NCBI GenBank assembly: GCA_009774055.1
Contig: VSNB01000023.1
Coordinates: 1 to 20,200 of the forward strand
DNA: 20,200 nucleotides
Source: Clostridiales bacterium
GTDB taxonomy: Bacteria; Bacillota; Clostridia; Oscillospirales; Oscillospiraceae
Direction: 5' to 3'
Below are positions 1 through 6,205 of the stretch, one piece after another. The notes under the pieces are model-generated. The model ran no database searches, had not been told where the DNA came from, and saw only the letters and a program-made list of their open reading frames with translations. Position numbers and translations under genes: made by a program. Positions within the stretch are counted from its first letter, which is position 1; each line of letters starts with the position of its first letter.

Positions 1-1
1 G

Positions 2-367
2 TACCGGATGGCTACGAAGCCCGGCTGGGGCGCGGTGGAGTGGTACAGCGCGGCGGACGGCTATAAGAACCCCGTAAACCGCGACCGCAGCGACAAGACC
101 CAGCGGCTGTGCTGTGACGAAGATACCAGCTCCAGCCTGTACACGAAGAACGGCGGATATTTCAGGATTTTCCCCTATGAGGAAATCGACGTGAAGGAAA
201 TGCCGAAGCAGGCGGAAGTGGCGGCGATCATTTACAGCGATTCTTGCGGGTACAGCGTATGGGAGGAAGACTTCAACCAGATTCACATTTTCGTTACCTA
301 CGATGTAAACGGCCTGACAGGTCAAAGGCTGGTGGGGTTGGCATGGCTTAAAACTTCACGGGCGTAA
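2..367 (+). CDS. Unrecognised protein, 5'-truncated by window edge
   Basis: The frame is open from the first bases of the window, so the gene probably begins upstream; the ATG at position 8 has no ribosome binding site in view. The visible 121 residues are soluble, rich in Tyr, Asp and Glu, and have no membrane segment or motif I recognise. The last 16 or so codons (from about 316) use rarer triplets than the part before them and give an unrelated-looking tail (TGQRLVGLAWLKTSRA). The frame stops 20 bp inside the 3' end of the opposite-strand gene. This suggests the original C terminus was replaced by an insertion or deletion near 316, but natural tail-to-tail overlap is also possible. Function unknown. 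The reading frame is moderately secure from its codon use. Confidence 0.55.
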   Translation, partial: YRMATKPGWGAVEWYSAADGYKNPVNRDRSDKTQRLCCDEDTSSSLYTKNGGYFRIFPYEEIDVKEMPKQAEVAAIIYSDSCGYSVWEEDFNQIHIFVTYDVNGLTGQRLVGLAWLKTSRA

Positions 368-590
368 AGCTGACGATATAGCCGCGGGGGCCGAAATCAA
401 CCTCATACTCGGTGTTCAGCTTGATGTCGGCATAGGGAATCAGGGAGGGGTCCAAGGACAAAGTTAGAGCCGCAAGGCCCTCCACGCCACGGTCCGGACC
501 AGTGTAGTGGACTTGATTGAAGTTGTACTCCTTGCCGGTCCGCTTACCTACGCCCTCCAGATGGGCCTTACCAATCATTTTGATCTTCAT
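348..590 (-). CDS. Small protein, possible phage-type ssDNA-binding protein
   Basis: This encodes 80 residues. The start at 590 is fixed by a good ribosome binding site (AAGGAGAC, about 5 bases upstream). The open frame continues further upstream, but only as an antisense shadow of the next gene. The protein begins MKIKMIGKAH, carries a TGKEYNFNQVHY segment near residues 18-29, alternating beta-type stretches, and ends in EVDFGPRGYIVSF. The length, the early Gly-Lys-x-Tyr/Asn turn and the all-beta look resemble gene V (G5P) ssDNA-binding proteins of filamentous phages, which coat single-stranded phage DNA. That assignment is inference from pattern only. No other phage gene (replication initiator, coat protein, Zot-like ATPase) is visible beside it. 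It could instead be an orphan remnant or an unrelated small beta protein. Confidence 0.65.
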   Translation of the reverse strand: MKIKMIGKAHLEGVGKRTGKEYNFNQVHYTGPDRGVEGLAALTLSLDPSLIPYADIKLNTEYEVDFGPRGYIVSFTPVKF

Positions 591-681
591 TTTTTCAGTC
601 TCCTTACAATTTTTTTCGAACAGGTGGCCCGTTCTAATGGAATTGTAAATCAACAAGCCCCCGTGCCCCGCAAGAAATTCC

Positions 682-710
682 TTGCGGCTTTGGAACAGAT
701 GTGGTAAAAT
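682..710 (+). promoter_or_regulatory. Sigma-A type promoter
   Basis: TTGCGG at 682-687 and TAAAAT at 705-710 are separated by exactly 17 bp. The -35 lies inside a perfect inverted repeat (CCGCAAG 668-674, CTTGCGG 681-687). Transcription would start near 717 and drive the COG2426-type gene at 798, unless stopped by the hairpin directly downstream. Confidence 0.6.
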
Positions 711-721
711 AGGGCCATTGA

Positions 722-750
722 GGTCCCGGCTCCAGGGCCGGGGCCTTTTT
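722..750 (+). terminator. Hairpin with T-run directly after a promoter
   Basis: A 9-bp stem (GGTCCCGGC 722-730 with GCCGGGGCC 737-745, one G-T pair) is followed by five T (746-750). It has the form of an intrinsic terminator but lies only about 5 bases after the predicted transcription start. It may attenuate the downstream gene, end a very short RNA, or end transcripts arriving from the left. Confidence 0.5.
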
Positions 751-797
751 GCATGGTTAACCCCGCCGTCGCGGGGCTGCGGAAAGGAAAGGTTATC

Positions 798-1283
798 ATG
801 GATGTCATGCAATGGCTCACCCAGGGGCCTGTTGGCGAGTTCTGTTTTACGATTCTGGTTTCCATGGTCCCCATTGTGGAGCTGCGGGGGGGCATTCCCT
901 TCGGGGTGACCCTGGGGCTGCCGGTGTGGGCGGCATACCTGGCCGCCGTGATCGGGAATATTCTGCCCGTGCCCTTCATACTGGTCTATATCCGGCGGAT
1001 TTTCCAGTGGATGCGCCGCCGCCTGCCCCGGCTCAACCGCCTGGTGGACAAGCTGGAGCGCAAAGCTCACTTGAAGGGCCGCAGGGTGACGAAGTATAAG
1101 TACCTGGGCCTGATGCTCTTCGTAGCCATCCCCCTGCCGGGGACGGGGGCCTGGACGGGGGCTCTGGCGGCGGCGTTTCTGGACATGCCCCTGCGCAAGG
1201 CCATCCCCTCCATCTTCGCAGGCATCCTCATCGCGGGGATTGTTATCAGCATTCTGACCTTCGGCGTAGCCAGCCTGTTTTAA
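798..1283 (+). CDS. COG2426/Sm_multidrug_ex-type membrane protein
   Basis: This is a 161-residue integral membrane protein of the family annotated 'putative small multi-drug export protein' (COG2426, PF06695). Its true substrate is not established. The start at 798 follows an AAAGG site 5 bases upstream; an in-frame ATG at 753 lacks one. Hydrophobic segments lie near residues 14-29, 42-66, 102-125 and 138-158, with a basic loop (71-100) between the halves. Two re-entrant-like motifs stand out: VPIVELRGGIP (24-34) and IPLPGTGAWTG (111-121), which recall the paired polar/Gly-Pro motifs of DedA/VTT-type proteins. Length is normal for the family. It is preceded by its own promoter and a hairpin. 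Family assignment is fairly sure; the export role is only a database habit. Confidence 0.85.
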   Translation: MDVMQWLTQGPVGEFCFTILVSMVPIVELRGGIPFGVTLGLPVWAAYLAAVIGNILPVPFILVYIRRIFQWMRRRLPRLNRLVDKLERKAHLKGRRVTKYKYLGLMLFVAIPLPGTGAWTGALAAAFLDMPLRKAIPSIFAGILIAGIVISILTFGVASLF

Positions 1284-1361
1284 CTGTCAAGCGGGAGCGC
1301 GGCTGCATAGACTGTCGTAACGAACATCGTGAAGCCGCGGAGGCGGCGGAAGGAGGCAGTT

Positions 1362-1703
1362 ATGCAGATATGGCAGGACGGATTGGTGGCGCTGCTGGCG
1401 TCCGTCGGATTGGCGTCCATCATGTGGACGCTGGTGCGGGCGGTGCTGTTCGCGGGGCCGGAGGTGCGCCGGGAACTGGCGGTCCTGCTGCCTGTCCAGG
1501 GGGACGGGGAGCAGCTGGAGGAGCAGGTCCGCGCCCTGCAGGCCCTGCGCCGGGAGCGCGGCCTGACCGGCAGGGCGCTGCTGGTGGACTGCGGCCTGAG
1601 CGAAGAGGGCCGGAAGCTGGCGGAGGCCCTGGCCCGGGAGTACCGCTGGGTAAGCGTGTGCGCCCGGGCTGAGGTGGGGAAGTACCTGCCGGACGGCGCG
1701 TAG
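1362..1703 (+). CDS. Small single-helix membrane protein, unknown
   Basis: This encodes 113 residues. ATG 1362 is chosen because AGGAGG lies 6 bases upstream (1351-1356); a longer frame from 1329 would bury that site. Residues 6-30 form one membrane helix. The rest is a cytoplasmic-type domain of about 80 residues: an acidic helix (QLEEQVRALQALRRERG) and a strand LLVDCGLSEEG near 75-85, which looks like part of a small alpha/beta fold, loosely like a truncated GT-A glycosyltransferase core. No catalytic motif is evident. It lies 78 bp after the preceding gene and 67 bp before recD2, so it is probably cotranscribed with recD2. I do not recognise a characterised family. Confidence 0.7.
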   Translation: MQIWQDGLVALLASVGLASIMWTLVRAVLFAGPEVRRELAVLLPVQGDGEQLEEQVRALQALRRERGLTGRALLVDCGLSEEGRKLAEALAREYRWVSVCARAEVGKYLPDGA

Positions 1704-1770
1704 GGCGGTCCGCCGCCGCATATTGCCGGTAATTCTGATTGCATACACCAAGGAGAAGGGGAGGATCGCC

Positions 1771-4026
1771 ATGAATGAGCGGTGCACCATAGACGGGACC
1801 ATCGCCGGCGTGGTTTACCAGAACGAGGAAAACGGCTATACGGTCCTGCGGCTGGTCACCGCTGACGGCGAGGCGGTGACGGTGGTGGGAGCCATCCCCT
1901 GCGCCGCGCCGGGGGAGGACCTGATCGTCAACGGCCGCTGGGTCAGCCACCCCGTCCACGGCGATCAGGTCCAGGCGGAGCAGGTGGAGCGCCATCTGCC
2001 CACCAGCGAGGATGAGATCCTCCGCTACCTGTCCTCCGGCATCGTCAAGGGCGTCGGCGCGGCCACCGCCGCCCGTCTGGTCCAGAAATTCGGCGTCCGT
2101 ACGCTGGAGGCGCTGGAGGAGCCAGACCAGCTGACCAAGATCAAGGGCATCACCCCCCGGAAGGCCCGGGAGATCTGCGAGAGCTACCGCTACCAGACCG
2201 GCATGCGGCGGCTGATGGATTTCCTGTCCGCCAACGATCTGCCCCTTACCCTGGCCCTGCGGCTGTACCGGCGGTACGGCGGCGGGGCTCTGGACGCGGT
2301 GCGGGATAACCCCTACCTGCTGGTGGACGAGCTGTACGGGGTGGACTTCGCCGTCATGGACGAGATCGCCCTGTCCATGGGTATGGCCGGGGACAGCCGC
2401 AGGCGGGTGGAGGCGTCGGTCCTCTTCGAGCTGACCTACAATTTAAATAACGGCCACGTCTTTCTGCCCCGGGACAAGCTGATCGCCGCCGCGTCCCAGC
2501 TCATCGACTGCCCGCCGGACCGGGTGGAGGAGGCCCTGGACGACCTCATCGGACGGGGAGCCGTCCGGTGGGAGCGGGTGGCGAAGGTGGATGCCTGCTA
2601 CCTCCGGCGTCTGTACGATGCGGAGGCGGCAGTGACGGAGAAGCTGGAGCGGATGCTCCGCTGTCAGGCGGACCGTCCGGACTACATCGCCAACCGGGTG
2701 GATGCCATCATCAGCCAGATCGAGGCCGAGCAGGGCCTGACCTACGCCCCCGCCCAGCGCCGGGCCGTGGAGCTGGCAGCCCGGCAGGGGGTGGTCCTTC
2801 TCACCGGCGGCCCCGGTACTGGCAAGACCACATCGGTGCGGGGCATCGTTGCTATGCTGGACCGCATGGGCTGTGCCGCGTTGCTGATGGCCCCCACGGG
2901 CCGGGCGGCCAAGCGGCTGGGGGAGCTGTGCGGCAGGGAGGCCCAGACCATCCATCGGTGCCTGGGCATGACATGGAAGGAGGATACCGGGGAGCTGGCC
3001 TTCCAGAAAAATGAGAAGGAGCCGCTTCTAGCGGAGGCCGTGGTGGTGGACGAAATGAGCATGGTGGACCTGCCCCTTATGGCCGCGCTGCTTTCGGCGG
3101 TGAAGGACGACTGCCGCCTCATCATGGTGGGGGACCCGGACCAGCTGCCCTCGGTGGGACCGGGGAACGTGTTCGGCGACCTTATCCGCTCGGGCCGGGT
3201 GGAGACGGTGAATCTGACGGAGATCTTCCGCCAGGCCCAGGCCTCGGCCATCATCCGCGCCGCCCACGCGGTGAACCAGGGGGAGCTCCCCCTGCTGCGG
3301 AACACGCCTGACAGCGACTTCTTCTTCATGCGCCGCCGGGACCCTCTGGCGGCGGTGGAGCTGGTGGTGGAGCTGTGCAAAAAGCGTCTGCCGGACAACA
3401 TGGGGGTGGAGCCCGGCCAGATCCAGGTCCTCTGCCCCACCCGGAAAGGGGAGTGGGGCACCGCGGCGCTGAACAAGGCTCTGCAGAAGGCACTCAATCC
3501 CCCCGCGCCGGAGAAGCGGCAGAAGGTCTGGGGGGAGGTCACCTTCCGCACCGGGGACCGGGTGATGCAGGTCCGGAACAACTACGATGTGCTGTGGATT
3601 CGCGCCGACGGCGTCACTGGGGCGGGGATCTTCAACGGCGACGTGGGGGTGGTGGAGGACATTGACCCCGGCGGGGAACTTCTGAGCATTCGCTTCGACG
3701 ACCGCACGGCCACCTACACGGCGGACATGCTGGGGGAGCTGGAGCTGGCCTACGCGGTAACGGTACATAAGAGCCAGGGCAGCGAGTATAAGGCGGTAGT
3801 CCTGACGGCCCTGCCCGCCGCCCCGGCGCTGATGGTCCGGGGAGTGCTGTATACGGGCATCACCCGAGCCCGGGAGCTGTTGGTGGTGGTAGGGGACGAC
3901 GCTGCCCTGGGCCGCATGGCGGCCAACGACCGGCAGCAGCGCCGCTACAGCGGCCTGCGGTGGCGGCTGCGGCAGGGGGGCGGCGCGTGCGCCGCCGGAC
4001 CGGCCGTTGGGCCGCAGGCCCAATGA
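1771..4026 (+). CDS. recD2: ATP-dependent DNA helicase RecD2
   Basis: A 751-residue SF1B helicase unwinding DNA 5' to 3', acting in repair and replication stress in bacteria that lack RecBCD. The N-terminal part (about 1-95) is followed by helix-hairpin-helix-like segments (GIVKGVGAATAARL, then IKGITPRKAREI), typical of RecD2 rather than RecD. Helicase motifs are intact: Walker A GGPGTGKT at 346-353, motif II with Asp427-Glu428 (VVDEMSM), a GDPDQLPSVGPG motif III region, VHKSQG at 665-670 and the arginine-finger motif TGITRAREL around 696-703 (Arg699). Length fits the family. The start is set by AGGAGAAGGGGAGG at 1751-1764; the frame is open 16 codons further up without a ribosome site. The basic Gly/Ala-rich end is unremarkable. 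The next gene starts 34 bp later. Confidence 0.96.
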   Translation: MNERCTIDGTIAGVVYQNEENGYTVLRLVTADGEAVTVVGAIPCAAPGEDLIVNGRWVSHPVHGDQVQAEQVERHLPTSEDEILRYLSSGIVKGVGAATAARLVQKFGVRTLEALEEPDQLTKIKGITPRKAREICESYRYQTGMRRLMDFLSANDLPLTLALRLYRRYGGGALDAVRDNPYLLVDELYGVDFAVMDEIALSMGMAGDSRRRVEASVLFELTYNLNNGHVFLPRDKLIAAASQLIDCPPDRVEEALDDLIGRGAVRWERVAKVDACYLRRLYDAEAAVTEKLERMLRCQADRPDYIANRVDAIISQIEAEQGLTYAPAQRRAVELAARQGVVLLTGGPGTGKTTSVRGIVAMLDRMGCAALLMAPTGRAAKRLGELCGREAQTIHRCLGMTWKEDTGELAFQKNEKEPLLAEAVVVDEMSMVDLPLMAALLSAVKDDCRLIMVGDPDQLPSVGPGNVFGDLIRSGRVETVNLTEIFRQAQASAIIRAAHAVNQGELPLLRNTPDSDFFFMRRRDPLAAVELVVELCKKRLPDNMGVEPGQIQVLCPTRKGEWGTAALNKALQKALNPPAPEKRQKVWGEVTFRTGDRVMQVRNNYDVLWIRADGVTGAGIFNGDVGVVEDIDPGGELLSIRFDDRTATYTADMLGELELAYAVTVHKSQGSEYKAVVLTALPAAPALMVRGVLYTGITRARELLVVVGDDAALGRMAANDRQQRRYSGLRWRLRQGGGACAAGPAVGPQAQ

Positions 4027-4060
4027 CGGTCCCACAATTTGCGTAAAGAAAGGCAATACA

Positions 4061-5128
4061 ATGAGAACCAAGAAAAAGGTCCTGAAAATCACCGGCATTG
4101 TCCTCTTGACCCTGCTGGTCCTGTTCTGCATCGCGTCTCCCATTGTGGTGCAGATTTTGATGAACGACACCTTTGCCCGCACGGAGCCGCCGGAACCGGG
4201 CCTCACCTCCAGCATCCTCTACGAGGACATCGCGGACCGCTATGATCGGGAGCCGGTGAGCTTCCTCTCCGGGGAGAACCGCCTGACAGGCCATCTCTAC
4301 TGCGGGGACAACCCCGAGGGACTGGTGGTTATCTCCCACGGCCTGGGCGGCGGTGAGGAGAGCTACCTGCCGGAGACGATGTACTTCGCGGACCACGGCT
4401 ACCAGGTGCTGTGCTACAGCAATACCGGCTGCTGGGACAGCGAGGGAAAAAACTGCGTGGGCCTGAACCAGTCGGTGCTGGACCTGGACGCGGCCCTGAC
4501 CTGGGTGGAGGGGGAGAGCCGGTTCGACGGCCTGCCTGTTTTTCTGTTCGGCCACAGCTGGGGCGGCTACGCCGCGGCGGCCATCTTCCACTTTGACCAC
4601 GACATTGCCGCCTCCGCCAGCGTGGCGGGGTTCAACGAGGCCATGCCCATGATCATGGAGTGGGGCGAGGGGATGATCGGGCCGCTGCTCTACCTGGAGT
4701 ATCCCTTCATCTGGCTGAACCAGAAGCTGGCCTTCGGCGATGCCTTCGGTCTGACGGCGGTGGATGCCATCAACAGCACGGATACCCCTATCCTGATCCT
4801 CCACGGGAGCGGTGATACCACGGTGGGATACAATACGGTGAGTATTATTGCGAAAAAAGATGAAATAACCAACCCCAACGTGCGGTATCTCGTCTGCAGC
4901 GAGGACCGTCGGGACGGGCACAACAACCTGCTCTATTCCCCGGCTGCCATGGACTACGTGGACGAGGTCAATGAAACTGGCAGCCGGCTGGACGAGCAGT
5001 ATGACGGGGATGTTCCGGAGGAGGTTTTGCTGGACTACTACGCCTCCATCGACAAATCCCTCGAATGGGAGCTGGACCCGGGGGTCATGGGGAGCATCCT
5101 GACGCTCTACCGGGATGCAGTGAAATGA
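4061..5128 (+). CDS. Membrane-anchored alpha/beta hydrolase
   Basis: A 355-residue serine hydrolase, probably held on the outer face of the membrane by an uncleaved N-terminal helix (residues about 9-30 after a basic MRTKKKVLK start). Catalytic elements of the alpha/beta-hydrolase fold are visible: the oxyanion-hole segment SHGLGGG, the nucleophile elbow GHSWGG with Ser166, Asp252 in HGSGDTTV, and His287 in DGHNN. Substrate is not predictable; esterase, lipase-like or acyl-peptidase roles are all possible. ATG 4061 follows an AAAGAAAGG site; an in-frame ATG at 4007 lies inside recD2 and has none. The 34-bp gap to recD2 and the 16-bp gap to the next gene suggest one transcript. No lipobox was seen. 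Confidence 0.88.
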   Translation: MRTKKKVLKITGIVLLTLLVLFCIASPIVVQILMNDTFARTEPPEPGLTSSILYEDIADRYDREPVSFLSGENRLTGHLYCGDNPEGLVVISHGLGGGEESYLPETMYFADHGYQVLCYSNTGCWDSEGKNCVGLNQSVLDLDAALTWVEGESRFDGLPVFLFGHSWGGYAAAAIFHFDHDIAASASVAGFNEAMPMIMEWGEGMIGPLLYLEYPFIWLNQKLAFGDAFGLTAVDAINSTDTPILILHGSGDTTVGYNTVSIIAKKDEITNPNVRYLVCSEDRRDGHNNLLYSPAAMDYVDEVNETGSRLDEQYDGDVPEEVLLDYYASIDKSLEWELDPGVMGSILTLYRDAVK

Positions 5129-5144
5129 CGGAGGGGAGTACCGG

Positions 5145-6011
5145 ATGACGAAAGAGGAATTTTCCAGACTGGCCGCCCGGGGGCCGGTACTGCTGGACGG
5201 CGCTACCGGCTCAAACCTCCGCGCGGCGGGGATGCCGGTGGGCGTATCGCCGGAGATGTGGGGCCTGGACCACCCTGAGGTCCTGCTGGACCTCCAGCGG
5301 AGCTTTGTGGAGGCGGGAAGCCGGATCATCATGGCCCCCACTTTCTCCGCCAACCGCCTGAGCTTGCGGCATTTCGGCCTGGAGGAGCGGGCGGGGGAGC
5401 TGAACGCCGCGCTGACCGCCCTGTCAAAGGAGGCCGCCGGAGGCCGCGCCATGGTGGCCGGCGACCTGTCCACCATGGGCCGGCCCCTGGAGCCGGCGGG
5501 GGACATGCCCTACGGGGAGGCATATGACGTCTACCGGGAGCAGATGGAGGCCCTGGCGGAGGCCGGGGTGGATATTCTGGCGGTGGAAACCCTGATGGGG
5601 ATGGACGAGGCTGCGGCGGCTCTGGACGCCGGGGCGGCCCTGGGCCTTCCGGTGATGGTTTCCTTCTCGGCGGAGGCGGACGGCGGACTGCTGTTCGGCG
5701 GAACCGCCTGGGAAGCCGCCGCCATGGCCCAGGAGCTGGGAGCCGCCGCCGTAGGGGTCAACTGCTCCGTGGGGCCGGATCAGCTGGAGTCCGTGATCCG
5801 TTCCATCCGGGCGGCGGTAGATATTCCGGTTATCGCCAAGCCCAACGCGGGGCTGCCGGTCATGGACGAAAGGGGACAGGCCCGCTACGGCATGGGGCCG
5901 GCGGACTTTGTTCGACATATGCTGGCGCTGGCGGAGGCCGGCGCGGGGCTCCTGGGAGGGTGCTGCGGCACGACGCCGGAGTATATCCGCCGGCTGGCGG
6001 CGGCATTATAA
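5145..6011 (+). CDS. Homocysteine S-methyltransferase-domain protein
   Basis: A 288-residue stand-alone Hcy-binding domain (PF02574), about the size of the first module of cobalamin-dependent methionine synthase MetH, without pterin, B12 or activation modules. It keeps the TIM-barrel start DGATGSNL (18-25) and the three zinc cysteines: Cys207 in GVNCS and Cys273-Cys274 in GGCCGTTPEYIR. These bind homocysteine thiolate, so the likely product is methionine. The methyl donor is unknown: a separate B12/pterin protein encoded elsewhere, S-methylmethionine or betaine are all possible. A strong GGAGGGG site fixes the start. It closes the plus-strand run that starts with recD2. metA and metY, which would supply homocysteine, lie 3.5-8 kb away on the other strand. 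Confidence 0.9.
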   Translation: MTKEEFSRLAARGPVLLDGATGSNLRAAGMPVGVSPEMWGLDHPEVLLDLQRSFVEAGSRIIMAPTFSANRLSLRHFGLEERAGELNAALTALSKEAAGGRAMVAGDLSTMGRPLEPAGDMPYGEAYDVYREQMEALAEAGVDILAVETLMGMDEAAAALDAGAALGLPVMVSFSAEADGGLLFGGTAWEAAAMAQELGAAAVGVNCSVGPDQLESVIRSIRAAVDIPVIAKPNAGLPVMDERGQARYGMGPADFVRHMLALAEAGAGLLGGCCGTTPEYIRRLAAAL

Positions 6012-6034
6012 ACAGATTTCATGGCGATTGCCGG

Positions 6035-6063
6035 TTGACAGTCCAGGCAAAATCGGGTATGAT
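6035..6063 (+). promoter_or_regulatory. Strong sigma-A promoter for the flavoprotein gene
   Basis: A perfect TTGACA (6035-6040), 17-bp spacer and TATGAT (6058-6063) lie just after the preceding stop codon. The start point would be near 6070, giving a leader of about 136 nt before the ATG at 6206. Confidence 0.85.
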
Positions 6064-6093
6064 AAAAGCGCAACTTCCGGGGAAGGTGTGTAA

Positions 6094-6175
6094 CGGGCGG
6101 AGCTGTTCCTGCAGGGACAACTCCGCCCGCCGCATCGCGGAACGGGGCGCGGGACGGTGTGAACCGGGCGTCCCG
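6094..6175 (+). promoter_or_regulatory. Structured 5' leader with two hairpins
   Basis: The first hairpin pairs CGGGCGGAG (6094-6102) with CTCCGCCCG (6121-6129) and continues, after one mismatch, through TGTTCC (6104-6109) and GGGACA (6114-6119) to a TGCA loop. The second pairs CGGGACG (6150-6156) with CGTCCCG (6169-6175), 15 bases before the ribosome site at 6191-6200. Neither is followed by a T-run, so neither is an ordinary terminator. I could not match the leader to a T-box, SAM, cobalamin or other riboswitch I know. Confidence 0.55.
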
Positions 6176-6205
6176 GAAAATAGGAAGAAAAAAGGAGAGA
6201 CAGCC

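Noticed and set aside
3028..4215. 395-codon minus-strand open frame
   Set aside because: Shadow of recD2, whose helicase motifs are all present on the plus strand.
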